Shown here in pieces: positions 10,092 to 18,152 of a DNA stretch of 64,000 nt. The stretch is from Alistipes communis (GTDB taxonomy: Bacteria > Bacteroidota > Bacteroidia > Bacteroidales > Rikenellaceae). The notes under the pieces were generated by a model, which made no database searches, was not told where the DNA came from, and worked only from the letters and a program-made list of their open reading frames with translations. The stretch is taken from the NCBI RefSeq assembly GCF_006542665.1, contig NZ_AP019735.1, positions 372,001-436,000 on the forward strand, in the 5' to 3' direction. The translations under genes were made by a program, and so were the position numbers. Position 1 is the stretch's first letter, and each line of letters begins with the position of its first letter.

Positions 10092-10665
10092 CGGCAGGCG
10101 GTGTTTTTTCGATCGACAACGCATCCTCCGCGTCTATTTGAATGACGACGGGAGCGACGGCAGGATTTTCTATCTTTCCGGATAGTTTCACCTCCTTCGG
10201 CGCTGCGTAACCCAACATGTTCATGATGCTGTCGAGACTCTTCTGCTTGTCGTAGCACTCGATCTTCACGAACTCCTCGACAATCTCATCGCCATTCGAA
10301 GCGATCCGTTTGACCTGTTTGGTATTGATCGACTTTATACATGCCTTCTCATCGTCCGTAAGCGACTCGAACTCTTTAAGCGACATCCAGCCGTTACGAA
10401 TGCGGGTCGCATCCGAGAAGGCGATCTTCTGGTGCTCGCGGATGATCTGCAAGGCCGAGATGCCCGCAGCCTCGGCAAGGTGAGTTTTCAGATATTCGAT
10501 CCTCGCTGCAACCTCGCTGTTTTGTAATAGCAGATAGGCATTATTCCATACCGTGTTATCGCTCATGTTCGAACATCTGTAAGCATAGCGATATGCCTCG
10601 GACGCATTACCGCATTCGAGGTACTTATTGCAAAACTTTTCCTGTTTGATCGTGAGCTTGCCCAT
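10075..10665 (-). CDS. Terminase small subunit
   Basis: The protein has 196 residues. The opening LTIKQEKFCNKYLECGNASEAYRYAY is the typical Terminase_2 signature (shown here in part), with a DNA-binding HTH. A central oligomerisation region and a variable proline-rich end follow. It selects the phage genome for packaging with the adjacent large subunit. Confidence 0.92.
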   Translation of the reverse strand: MGKLTIKQEKFCNKYLECGNASEAYRYAYRCSNMSDNTVWNNAYLLLQNSEVAARIEYLKTHLAEAAGISALQIIREHQKIAFSDATRIRNGWMSLKEFESLTDDEKACIKSINTKQVKRIASNGDEIVEEFVKIECYDKQKSLDSIMNMLGYAAPKEVKLSGKIENPAVAPVVIQIDAEDALSIEKTPPADASSA

Positions 10666-10718
10666 ATATGCAAAGATCGCCTATCGGGGAGACGATTCTT
10701 TCAACTTTTCGCTCTTTT

Positions 10719-10946
10719 TCATTGCCCGATATAGCGGTATTGTAGGTGTGCATGTAAATCATGCCACTCTTCGATCAGTCGGGGATGCCGTTCGACAAAT
10801 GCCTCCCACTCGATGCGGCGCAGATAGATCCGCCCGTTGCGGACGACTGTGCCGAGTGTCCGATCCACTCGAATCGATTTCCATATCCAACGTGTCGAAA
10901 TGCCGTACTCATCGGCTGCGGCCTGAATGCTGATAAGTTGATCCAT
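10719..10946 (-). CDS. Small HTH DNA-binding protein next to terminase
   Basis: This 75-residue protein begins ISIQAAADEYGISTRWIWKS, a MerR/excisionase-like helix-turn-helix, followed by a wing-like GTVVRNGRIYLRRIEWEAF. Such genes often precede TerS in Bacteroidota phages. It could control the late genes or assist DNA recognition; neither is shown. Confidence 0.75.
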   Translation of the reverse strand: MDQLISIQAAADEYGISTRWIWKSIRVDRTLGTVVRNGRIYLRRIEWEAFVERHPRLIEEWHDLHAHLQYRYIGQ

Positions 10947-10967
10947 TTGCAGAATTATTCAAATATT

Positions 10968-11321
10968 TTAATGTTTTACCTCCTCGTCCATTCCGACGAT
11001 ACCTCGCCGGCGCAGACGCTTGATAAAGTTCTTCATGTTCAATGCCTGCTCATAGTAACAGTCCTTTTCGACCTTGACACGCGATTTGCGGTCGCTCTCG
11101 ATCTTCATGTTCTCAGGATTCAGCCACGAATCGGCCGACACCTCCACTTCCGCTCTCGACGCTGTCCGCGTAACCGTATTGAATTTATAGAGGGTATGAC
11201 CGGGCACCCGAACCATCTGTCCGATCAGTTTGTATTCGTTCTGCTTTCGTTCGACGGCCTCGATCTGCGCTTTGGCTATCTTATCGTTCGTCACGCCGTC
11301 ATGTGGAGTCAAGATGTCCAT
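10968..11321 (-). CDS. Phage protein of unknown function
   Basis: The start MDILTPHDGV (117 residues) begins 4 bases after the stop of the upstream gene. The longer open frame would overlap that gene by 140 bases and is rejected. The product is basic, with a K/R-rich C-terminal half (FIKRLRRRGIVGMDEE). No family is recognised. Confidence 0.65.
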   Translation of the reverse strand: MDILTPHDGVTNDKIAKAQIEAVERKQNEYKLIGQMVRVPGHTLYKFNTVTRTASRAEVEVSADSWLNPENMKIESDRKSRVKVEKDCYYEQALNMKNFIKRLRRRGIVGMDEEVKH

Positions 11322-11325
11322 CGTT

Positions 11326-11688
11326 CTATTCGTTTTCGTAAATCGGTCGCCAGCCGATAACCACACCATCGTATCCGAGACACTCTTCTGCATTCTGGCA
11401 GAAGGAATAGCCTCCATCACACATCCACACATCATCTTGGCGGGCTCCAAGATAAATTCGCTCATGTTCGCCGTCCGAGACTTTCATCAAAACACACGAA
11501 TTATTTTCCGGCAGTTCCTCATTCGGATTACGCCAGCGGGTCAATTCTTCCCGCTCGGATTGTGCACCGGCGATGAAATCCAATTCAGTTGCTTTCTTGT
11601 GATTAATGAAGTCTCTTGTCCCACCGCGCCACACTTTTCGCGCGTATGATTTTGCCCGTTCTTTAATCGATTTCATTGCATCCATCAT
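11326..11688 (-). CDS. DUF551-like phage protein
   Basis: The 120-residue product ends in the pattern WRNPNEELPENNSCVL ... VVIGWRPIYE, which resembles the short DUF551 domain found in many phage genomes. The N-terminal half is basic and helical. The function of the family is unknown to me. A second ATG lies 3 bases downstream. Confidence 0.75.
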   Translation of the reverse strand: MMDAMKSIKERAKSYARKVWRGGTRDFINHKKATELDFIAGAQSEREELTRWRNPNEELPENNSCVLMKVSDGEHERIYLGARQDDVWMCDGGYSFCQNAEECLGYDGVVIGWRPIYENE

Positions 11689-11723
11689 ATCTGTAATTAT
11701 TTCGAGATTTTGCCAGAATCTCG

Positions 11724-12194
11724 CTATTTCTTGAAATGTTTGATAATCTCCTCGGCGGTGGCCTTATGCCGAGCAAGTCCCTCCCATTTAGATATGATCG
11801 GATCGTCTTCAACATGATCCATACCGATACATAGTGACCATCTATCCGTAATTTCGTTTACATACCACTGCATGTAATCGTTCTCGTCGTTCATCGCCGC
11901 CAATGCCTTAAACAGCTCGATATTCTCGCCGCAGTCTATGGCTGGGTGTCCTTTGGCAACATTTTCAGCCTTGAACTGGTCGATGGAATATCGGGTTTCC
12001 TCGTCGTAGTCGCAGATCCCGTGCACCTCGTAAGCGATTTTAAGCCGATCAATCCCTCTGCAATGCAGGGTGTTACAGCCGTCAAATAGGCAGCAGGAGC
12101 AGACGTGATACCCGATTCCCTTCAGCCATTCGGTCAGCTCCTTTCGCTTTTCCGCATCCTCGACACGGACAAAGCACGGTGTTGTAAACTCCAT
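11724..12194 (-). CDS. Phage hypothetical protein with cysteine-rich segment
   Basis: The protein has 156 residues. The region GYHVCSCCLFDGCNTLHCRG (about residues 28-47) carries five cysteines and a histidine, a possible metal site. The rest is acidic and helical. It starts 1 base after the stop of the ASCH gene, so it is in the same transcript. No function can be given. Confidence 0.7.
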   Translation of the reverse strand: MEFTTPCFVRVEDAEKRKELTEWLKGIGYHVCSCCLFDGCNTLHCRGIDRLKIAYEVHGICDYDEETRYSIDQFKAENVAKGHPAIDCGENIELFKALAAMNDENDYMQWYVNEITDRWSLCIGMDHVEDDPIISKWEGLARHKATAEEIIKHFKK

Positions 12195-12195
12195 A

Positions 12196-12813
12196 CTATT
12201 TCACCAATTCGAATTCGTAAACCACCACCCACGGGTTCCGATCCCATGTTCCACGGCCGGACACCTTGTCGATCAGCGAAGCGAAGGCTTCGCGGGGAGT
12301 AGGGAATAATTTCCAAGTTCTGCCGTCCTCGGTATCTACATACGATTCTTTGCTCCAATCCTTGCATTTTATGCCTGGAACATAATACCCAATTATCCCG
12401 CCTACTACTCCCTCTTTCATGCACTCCGCGTCCGAAATATCTTGCAACCGTTCGCACTTGATTCCGGTGATGCGGATTTGATGGGGCATCAACTCGGCCT
12501 TAGTAAGCATCTTGTTCGTCCAACCAGATGGTTTATCATCATCTTCCCAAGCATACGGATTGACACAGTTGGAGTAGTCGAAAATATCTTGATATCTCTG
12601 CGCCACGGCCACGACCTCGCCGACCTTGTAGGACAGCTTTTTCTCAGCACATACATCGCCACTACGCCCGATGATTTGGACGTATCCTGCAAAAATTCGT
12701 ACCTGTACGTCGGAGGTGGACTTGATATTAATCAGCATCATCGCCATGGTCTTTCGACCCTCGATGACCGCCTGCGTCAAGCCGTAGCGGTCGTTGAACA
12801 TAATCTTTTTCAT
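12196..12813 (-). CDS. ASCH/PUA-like domain protein
   Basis: This 205-residue protein opens MKKIMFNDRYGLTQAVIEGRKTM, the ASCH-type beginning (first strand plus GRKT), followed by YKVGEVVAVAQRY and IRITGIKCERLQDI. ASCH folds bind RNA or modified bases. Here the usual RR after GRKT is replaced by MM. Its start overlaps the radical SAM stop (ATGA), which couples it to a possible nucleic-acid-modifying pair. Confidence 0.85.
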   Translation of the reverse strand: MKKIMFNDRYGLTQAVIEGRKTMAMMLINIKSTSDVQVRIFAGYVQIIGRSGDVCAEKKLSYKVGEVVAVAQRYQDIFDYSNCVNPYAWEDDDKPSGWTNKMLTKAELMPHQIRITGIKCERLQDISDAECMKEGVVGGIIGYYVPGIKCKDWSKESYVDTEDGRTWKLFPTPREAFASLIDKVSGRGTWDRNPWVVVYEFELVK

Positions 12814-13688
12814 CCTTTATAGTTTTTGAATTCCACACTCTTGAAAATCGCCCGATGATTGCACCAGCGGGCCAACCGTTTCTGCTCATTTGCCGGCTCG
12901 ACGTTATTATCGAAATCCCTGTATGGCTGGGCGAACGGGAGTACTCCCAATTTGCGCAAGGCGCTGATCCGCTCCAATGCGTCATCGACATCTTGAATCA
13001 GGCAGTAGACAAAAATCCGATAAGGCTTAACACCTCGACGTCCCAATTCCTTCACACACTCGGCTACCGGTTCCAGCTGTGACATCCGGTCACAGGCGAA
13101 TCGTATCTGATTCATCCATTTCACGCGGGACAACAAGTCGAGGATGAAGGCGTCGTCGTAAGCCCGACGTGCATCCAGACCTTGATTGAAATCTACGGAG
13201 ATACCCATACGGACGATCTCCTCGATCTGTTCCAACCCGAAGTCCGACGCCAGCACATTGTTGTCGAGCAGCACGGCGCGCCGTTTGTCGCCGATGAATT
13301 CACGAAGCGGCGATGCCGGACGGATCGAACCCTCCTTATGCGGAACGATGCACCACGGGCAGCGGTTCACGCATCCCCGCGTCAGAAAGCCATAGGCTTC
13401 GTCCACTCCGTACAGTGAATAATCCGGACAGCAATGTTCGATCTCGTCGGGCAGCGTCGTCGTGTAGTCTTTATAGCCGGTGCCGGCACGTACGACCTCG
13501 CAAGGGTAATAATCCGGACAGTCGGGCGTGAAGGTGAAGACCTTCGACATGTATACCCGATCGTAATGCCCGAACATCGGGTCGGCGAACTCCACCCTAT
13601 CGCCCTGCGACTTATGCCACGCCGACAACTTCATCAACGCGAGATTCGGAAAATGATGCCCGTCGACATCTACGAGGCCTATTCGCAT
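12810..13688 (-). CDS. Phage radical SAM enzyme, unknown substrate
   Basis: The protein has 292 residues. The cluster motif GFLTRGCVNRCPWCIVPHKEG (residues about 102-122) holds CxxxCxxC for a 4Fe-4S cluster. The N-terminal part resembles a shortened B12-binding-type domain (MRIGLVDVDGHHFPN), as in MiaB-related and B12-radical SAM proteins, but without an obvious DxHxxG. Later strands (LLDNNVLASD, SVDFNQGLDAR) fit the TIM-barrel. It overlaps the methylase gene by 10 bases and the ASCH gene by 4, so the three are probably made together. Confidence 0.9.
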   Translation of the reverse strand: MRIGLVDVDGHHFPNLALMKLSAWHKSQGDRVEFADPMFGHYDRVYMSKVFTFTPDCPDYYPCEVVRAGTGYKDYTTTLPDEIEHCCPDYSLYGVDEAYGFLTRGCVNRCPWCIVPHKEGSIRPASPLREFIGDKRRAVLLDNNVLASDFGLEQIEEIVRMGISVDFNQGLDARRAYDDAFILDLLSRVKWMNQIRFACDRMSQLEPVAECVKELGRRGVKPYRIFVYCLIQDVDDALERISALRKLGVLPFAQPYRDFDNNVEPANEQKRLARWCNHRAIFKSVEFKNYKG

Positions 13689-14176
13689 GATAATTTTATG
13701 AATTTTCCCTTTATCTTCGATTCTCTCAAGAGTCGTATATTCTCCCGCCCGTAGGCAACCAATACTGACGGAGCCCCGGAATTGTGTGCCGCGCGTTCAC
13801 CGGTCACGTGATAGAAGTATAAGCGACCTTCAATGAATAAAACCGCATCGGCCTTGTTCCACACTTGCGAAAAGAATGTTTTAGTTTCAGTTCGTGCGAA
13901 TATCAATGCTATCCCATTTCCATGTTGAGCCATCCTCGCAAGCCATTTGGCAGCTTCATCATATGGAGGATTGCACCAAACTCGTCCTTTCCATTCCTTG
14001 TGCAATCCATCGTCAACAATGGTGTAGTGATGTTTTGCTGTCGGCCAAGGACGGACTACTGGAGCACAAGGATCCAAATCAAATGATCCGAGGGCATCGA
14101 TAATGTCGGGAGGTGTCAACCATTCGGTTTTGAGTGATCGCGCACTTTGATGAGAGCCAATTCCTGATTTCAACAT
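13679..14176 (-). CDS. Phage DNA N-6-adenine methyltransferase (Dam-like)
   Basis: This 165-residue protein matches the compact phage Dam family: TEWLTPPDIIDALGSFDLDP near the start, DPCAP, and the catalytic NPPYD at about residues 70-74. It would methylate adenine in phage DNA, either to evade host restriction or to regulate. It is the first of three overlapping genes with the radical SAM and ASCH proteins. Confidence 0.9.
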   Translation of the reverse strand: MLKSGIGSHQSARSLKTEWLTPPDIIDALGSFDLDPCAPVVRPWPTAKHHYTIVDDGLHKEWKGRVWCNPPYDEAAKWLARMAQHGNGIALIFARTETKTFFSQVWNKADAVLFIEGRLYFYHVTGERAAHNSGAPSVLVAYGRENIRLLRESKIKGKFIKLSCE

Positions 14177-14220
14177 AGTTCGTATTCATTTATCGTTTCG
14201 AATATCCGCAGCGCGGTGGA

Positions 14221-14257
14221 GGATGTAGGCCGCCCCATATTTCAGAGGCGGCCATCC
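14221..14257 (-). terminator. Hairpin after antirepressor gene
   Basis: GGCCGCC (14228-14234) pairs with GGCGGCC (14247-14253), with outer GGAT/ATCC pairs. It lies just past the antirepressor stop. The T-run is weak, so it may be an mRNA-stabilising or partial terminator. Confidence 0.55.
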
Positions 14258-14259
14258 TG

Positions 14260-15024
14260 TTATGCGGCTTTGTTGAGAAACTTGTTTACGAAGTAGACCT
14301 GACCTTTTCCTGTCACTTTTGTCGTGCACGACACCAGCACCGAGCCGTCCGGCTTGTTGATGGCCGTCTTCTTGACCTCAAAGAGTCCCATCTCCATTGC
14401 CCGTTGGGTCGGCTGGTTGTAATACTCTCCTTTGGAACAGAGATAACCGTTTGTGCGCAGCCATTCAAACAGTCGGTTTTGACCGATATTAACCCCGTTT
14501 TGTTGGAGTATTTTCGCAAGTTCAGCAACAAGGCACGAACGGTCAGAGGTAGCCACGGCATCGGCAAACAATTCTTTGGGACGTGCCGCTTCCCGCTCGG
14601 CTTCAATGGCGAGACGCCTCGTACGCTCCTCTTTCAGATTTTGGAGCAACTGTATCGCAAAATCTGGGTTTTCGATCATCTTCTCGACCGTATCGGGAGT
14701 CGCATACGCACCGTGCTTGCGGATTGAAGGAAGGACTTCGGAAGTAACCCATTTGCGGAAAGGCTTAGCTGTGGGAGCATCCGAACGGATAATGACGTCA
14801 TACAAGCCCGCTTCGGTGACATAGACCATCCGCTGAGTACCGCCTGGCGTAAGGGTCGGAATCAGATTCCGATCCTCTTCGTCAATGCGTTCTGCTACTT
14901 TATGCGGAGATGTAAGCCCCAACACCTTACACACATCCGTAAGGCAGAACATCGGTTCGTTATTGACTTCGGCTACCCTTACTTCACCGAATGCCTCGTT
15001 TTTGAAAATCTGAATATTGCTCAT
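14260..15024 (-). CDS. Phage antirepressor (Bro-N plus KilAC)
   Basis: The 254-residue protein has an N-terminal Bro domain (IQIFKNEAFGEVRV, CLTDVCKVLGL, YVTEAGLYDVIIRSDAP, FRKWVTSEVLPSIRKHGAY) and a C-terminal KilAC/ANT domain (QNRLFEWLRTNGYLCSKGEYY, QRAMEMGLFEVKKT). Such proteins bind and disable phage repressors or act as DNA-binding regulators. It starts 2 bases after the stop of the preceding gene, which is under a structured leader. Confidence 0.93.
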   Translation of the reverse strand: MSNIQIFKNEAFGEVRVAEVNNEPMFCLTDVCKVLGLTSPHKVAERIDEEDRNLIPTLTPGGTQRMVYVTEAGLYDVIIRSDAPTAKPFRKWVTSEVLPSIRKHGAYATPDTVEKMIENPDFAIQLLQNLKEERTRRLAIEAEREAARPKELFADAVATSDRSCLVAELAKILQQNGVNIGQNRLFEWLRTNGYLCSKGEYYNQPTQRAMEMGLFEVKKTAINKPDGSVLVSCTTKVTGKGQVYFVNKFLNKAA

Positions 15025-15026
15025 AA

Positions 15027-15332
15027 TTAGCAGTTTTTAAGAATCATTTCAAGTCTCGATTCAAAAGATTGGTTATCTATGGAATAGGCACGTGAGTACT
15101 CGGTGAACTCCGAAAGGAGTCCACGGGAGAGGATGAATGCATAGGCTTTGTTCTTGGCGTTCTTCTCGGCCTCGAAACGCTTGCGGGCTTCGTCGATGAA
15201 GTCCTCAAAGCAGGGGATGGAATAAGGGTTGGAAACAGGCAACTGAACAGTTGCGATGCTCGTGTCGTGAGCTGGACGGTTTGATCTGGGTGTAATTTTC
15301 CCATTCAAACATTTTTCTCTGGTGTTGGACAT
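15027..15332 (-). CDS. Small helical protein co-transcribed with antirepressor
   Basis: I take MSNTREKCLNGK as the start (101 residues). The open frame continues 70 codons upstream, but that part lies over a promoter and a set of stable hairpins and has an unlikely composition. The C-terminal part (FEDFIDEARKRFEAEKNAKNKAYAFILSRGL) is a charged helix. Function unknown; pairing with the antirepressor suggests control of the lytic switch. Confidence 0.6.
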   Translation of the reverse strand: MSNTREKCLNGKITPRSNRPAHDTSIATVQLPVSNPYSIPCFEDFIDEARKRFEAEKNAKNKAYAFILSRGLLSEFTEYSRAYSIDNQSFESRLEMILKNC

Positions 15333-15555
15333 AACCGAAAATGTTTGTCGGGCGGAAATGAAAAACGGTTCCGCCTTTCCCGTTGTCCTACACCAGAGCG
15401 GCAGTGGGCGCATTAACGCTCCACACGGGGGTACGAAACCGTGTATATGTAGCGTCAGGGCATAAAAAATGCCCGCTACAAACAGGCAGAATACTCTGCC
15501 GCTCTGAATATAGGACGCTACAAACATACAAATCTTTTTCATTCCTGCAAAATTT
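15333..15555 (-). promoter_or_regulatory. Promoter and structured 5' leader of the antirepressor operon
   Basis: On the minus strand a TTTG box and TATGTTTG (15521-15528) are separated by 19 nt, the Bacteroidota promoter pattern. The predicted ~190-nt leader has four possible stems: a long-range 9-bp stem 15396-15404/15496-15504; a two-part hairpin 15448-15454/15474-15480 with inner GGGCAT/ATGCCC; ACACGG/CCGTGT; and GGCGGAA/TTCCGCC at 15351-15357/15369-15375 just before the start codon. This looks like an attenuator or other cis-regulatory RNA. Confidence 0.65.
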
Positions 15556-15627
15556 ATCGGCTTCCCTTATGCCACGCGGCCGCCAGATCGAAGCCGCCGA
15601 TGCCGCTGAATAGAGAGCCGTGCGTCA

Positions 15628-16341
15628 TTAGTACTCCACCGCTGCCCTGCGATCGACAAAGAAATGAATACCCTGTGCGCATTCGCTCCACCTGTTATCG
15701 TCGAAATCCGGAACTTCGACTGTGGCACCGACGGTGTAGACGAAGTTTTGGTCATGGTCGGAACGAACGGTATCCTCAGTTGCCTTGGTGCCGTCCATGT
15801 TCTGAATCTCCATGACGTATGCTTTATCGCAACGGCATTTGTGTCCCGTTGCCGAACTGCGTCGCGCATCTTCCGGAATCCGTAACTTTACGATACACCC
15901 AGAGGCTTTTTTCCAACCGATAAAACTACCCTCGGTCGGGCATGATAGATAACATCCTTTGGCATCGCGCAGGTTGGCACCGCACAGGTTGGCACCGCGC
16001 AGGTCAGCACCGCGCAGGTCAGCACCGCGCAGGTCAGCATTGCACAGGTCGGCATCGCTCAGGTTGGCACCGTACAGGTCGGCATCGCACAGGTCGGCAT
16101 CGCTCAGGTTGGCACTGCGCAGGTCAGCATCGCACAGGTCGGCATCGCTCAGGTTGGCACCGCGCAGGTCAGCATTGCACAGGTCGGCACCGTACAGGTC
16201 GGTATCGCGCAGATCAGCACCGCGCCTAATAGCTTCCAAAACCGTTTCGGTGATTGTGTTTCCCTCTTTCGTGTATTCAAATACGACCGAGCCAGTCCAA
16301 CGGTTGCGGATTTCGATTTTAATCTGTTTCGTTGATTCCAT
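15628..16341 (-). CDS. Pentapeptide-repeat protein with C-terminal globular domain
   Basis: The protein has 237 residues. From about 40 to 130 it is made of A(D/N)L pentapeptide units (ADLRD, ADLCN, ANLSD and similar), which fold as a right-handed quadrilateral beta-helix. The remainder (from GWKKASGCIVKLRIPEDARR) is a compact domain like that seen after pentapeptides in other phage proteins (DUF5758-like, from memory). Pentapeptide proteins can mimic DNA and protect gyrase; that role is not shown here. The gene overlaps the nuclease gene by 23 bases. Confidence 0.9.
   Translation of the reverse strand: MESTKQIKIEIRNRWTGSVVFEYTKEGNTITETVLEAIRRGADLRDTDLYGADLCNADLRGANLSDADLCDADLRSANLSDADLCDADLYGANLSDADLCNADLRGADLRGADLRGANLCGANLRDAKGCYLSCPTEGSFIGWKKASGCIVKLRIPEDARRSSATGHKCRCDKAYVMEIQNMDGTKATEDTVRSDHDQNFVYTVGATVEVPDFDDNRWSECAQGIHFFVDRRAAVEY
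15958..16225. repeat. 15-bp tandem repeat array (pentapeptide coding)
   Basis: About eighteen 15-bp units such as GCACCGCGCAGGTCA repeat with few changes. Several consecutive units are identical, more alike than protein selection alone needs. This suggests recent unit gain by slippage or unequal recombination. Confidence 0.85.
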
Positions 16342-16714
16342 TGTGGTAAATTTGTTTATCCGGATTCATGTATTGATTTGCGGCAGCAATAGCATCTTCG
16401 AGCGTGCGAACTACAACATACTTGTTCCCCGCAGTCTCAAAGGACTCTTGCCATCTTCTCTGTACGGCACTCTGACGACTGCCCTTTCCCTGTGTCTTGA
16501 ACTCCAAACCGAGCGATCCGTACTTGCCCCTCGGAACGAGCAGAAGCAAATCCGCAGCACCGGCCGTCATACCTTCGGCCTTCATGATTGCGGCTTCGGT
16601 CTTACTCCGGAGTCCGCCGTTCGGGACACTCGTCAGACATAGTGCATAGGACGGATATTGCATCCGGAACCAGCGGACGAACGACTGTTGTATACGAGAT
16701 TCAACGTGCCTCAT
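16319..16714 (-). CDS. VRR-NUC nuclease
   Basis: The start MRHVESRIQQSF (131 residues) overlaps the stop of the DnaC-like gene as ATGA; a longer frame is rejected. The PD-(D/E)xK pattern is visible: VPNGGLRSKTEAAIMKAEG, then AGAADLLLLVPRG and LEFKTQGKGSRQS. Phage VRR-NUC proteins are structure-specific or Holliday-junction nucleases. It fits the replication/recombination module. Confidence 0.9.
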   Translation of the reverse strand: MRHVESRIQQSFVRWFRMQYPSYALCLTSVPNGGLRSKTEAAIMKAEGMTAGAADLLLLVPRGKYGSLGLEFKTQGKGSRQSAVQRRWQESFETAGNKYVVVRTLEDAIAAANQYMNPDKQIYHNGINETD

Positions 16715-17298
16715 TTGCGCAGACTGTTTCCATTGAACGCAACACGATAGCACAGGTATTTAATACGGTCATATATCCGGTCACCATAGCGTTCCTTGAT
16801 GCCTTCACCCGACAGATTTGAGGAAGCTATAACCATCCGATCGGGGTTATCCTGCACCTTGTTCACGATCTCGACTACCACATTCCGGCGTGTACCGAAT
16901 TCGACGCGATCCACCTCTACACCTATATCGTCCAATGCGATGAACTTGCGTTTTAATACCTCGTCGATACATACGTCCTGCGCTCCGCAGTCCACGACCG
17001 TAACGATTCGATTAGCGAACTTGCGCAACAGCATGGGAATGGCGTAGCGGGTTATCAGGGATTTTCCGCGTCCGCAATTACCGAACAGCAAAAGTCCCTT
17101 ACCGTTGTTATCCGACAACCACGCTGCAACCTTGTCGTATTCGGGAAGCCATACCAATCGTTCTCCCATTGCCGACAGCACAGTAACCAGCGCGTTTTTC
17201 AATTCCGTCCGCGCATCGGGTATCCGAAACCGGAAGCGTGCGCATGGAACCGGATTACCCTCAGTTTGTAGTTGTTTGAGTATTTCTTCGTAAGACAT
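16711..17298 (-). CDS. DnaC-like helicase loader ATPase
   Basis: The 195-residue protein carries Walker A LLFGNCGRGKSLITR (about residue 70), Walker B KFIALDDIGVE and a sensor-like VIASSNLS. An arginine-rich end (YGDRIYDRIKYLCYRVAF) fits the DnaC/IstB group. It would load the host replicative helicase on the phage origin, working with the preceding HTH replication protein, 2 bases upstream. Confidence 0.9.
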   Translation of the reverse strand: MSYEEILKQLQTEGNPVPCARFRFRIPDARTELKNALVTVLSAMGERLVWLPEYDKVAAWLSDNNGKGLLLFGNCGRGKSLITRYAIPMLLRKFANRIVTVVDCGAQDVCIDEVLKRKFIALDDIGVEVDRVEFGTRRNVVVEIVNKVQDNPDRMVIASSNLSGEGIKERYGDRIYDRIKYLCYRVAFNGNSLRK

Positions 17299-17300
17299 AT

Positions 17301-18152
17301 TCAGAATTCATCATAATGTTGAGTCGGTTTTGCATGGTAGGTCGTAGCCGGATGCCGAGTGTTCGAACGGGGCAACGACGTTTCATTACGCCGACGCGCC
17401 CAATTCAGAAATGTCAGATAGGCCGAACGATTGCGTTTCAGCAAGGGTTCGTAGTTATGCATCGCGCGCAATAGGTCGCAGATGAAGTCAAGAGCATAAG
17501 CCTCTTTTAAAGCCGAGAATTGCGCCTCGGAAAAAGGCTCTTTCATTTTCGCGACTCGCGGTGCATTTTCCGAAATCCATTGTTGAAACTCCAAGAACTC
17601 GCGGGAGGGGGTGCCGCGGAACTGGGGGAGGGTGTTGGAGGAGTCAGTTACCTCTGCCTTCTCCGAGAAGGGCGGTAGTACGACTGTCTCCCCATTAGGG
17701 GGATTATAGGGGGTAATATTATTCTTGTCTAGTCTATCTTCTATACAAGAAGTATCGCCTTCGTTTTGGCTCCGTTTTTGGCTCCGTTTTTGGCTCATGT
17801 TTTGGCTCATGTTTTGGCTCATATTTAAGCCAATTGAACCATTTGAAACGATGCCTGATTCGGGATTCGGTTCTTCAACGAATGAAAAAGCTGTGCGGTT
17901 CCCCTTCCCGCGTCCTCCCGTTATGATATGTAACAGACCCGCTTGCTCTAATCGGTTTTTTGCTCTCGAAATTGCATTGCGTGACGCCCCTACATTCTCG
18001 GACAGCCTTCTGTCGGAATGCGTGAAGCTATTCGGCCAGCCTAACCGATTCGCTTGTTCTACAAGGTAGAAGTAAAGCCTCGATTCACAGCAGCCAAATT
18101 GCCACGTTGCATCCAATTGCCAAAATTTGCGTATCAGGTCTATATAGCTCAT
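17301..18152 (-). CDS. Phage replication initiator-like HTH protein
   Basis: The start MSYIDLIRKFWQL (283 residues) overlaps the upstream stop (ATGA). The N-terminal part is a winged-HTH (SRLYFYLVEQANRLGW ... ASRNAISRAKNRLEQAGLL) like DnaD/helix-turn-helix replication proteins. A low-complexity linker with MSQN/KRSQ repeats follows. The C-terminal region with FLNWARRRNE resembles the ends of phage primosome proteins. It probably recognises the origin and recruits the loader. Confidence 0.85.
   Translation of the reverse strand: MSYIDLIRKFWQLDATWQFGCCESRLYFYLVEQANRLGWPNSFTHSDRRLSENVGASRNAISRAKNRLEQAGLLHIITGGRGKGNRTAFSFVEEPNPESGIVSNGSIGLNMSQNMSQNMSQKRSQKRSQNEGDTSCIEDRLDKNNITPYNPPNGETVVLPPFSEKAEVTDSSNTLPQFRGTPSREFLEFQQWISENAPRVAKMKEPFSEAQFSALKEAYALDFICDLLRAMHNYEPLLKRNRSAYLTFLNWARRRNETSLPRSNTRHPATTYHAKPTQHYDEF
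17764..17825. repeat. 12-bp tandem repeat in the replication gene linker
   Basis: Five 12-bp units (TTTGGCTCCGTT and TTTGGCTCATGT types) encode three MSQN and two KRSQ units. Changes in copy number keep the frame, so the linker can vary in length freely. Confidence 0.85.

Noticed and set aside
15333..15542. 70-codon N-terminal extension of the protein before the antirepressor
   Set aside because: It covers a consensus promoter and multiple hairpins, and its composition (C, F, P, L-rich) is unlike the rest.
15958..16225. CRISPR-like array
   Set aside because: The 15-bp units have no spacers and encode pentapeptide repeats in frame.
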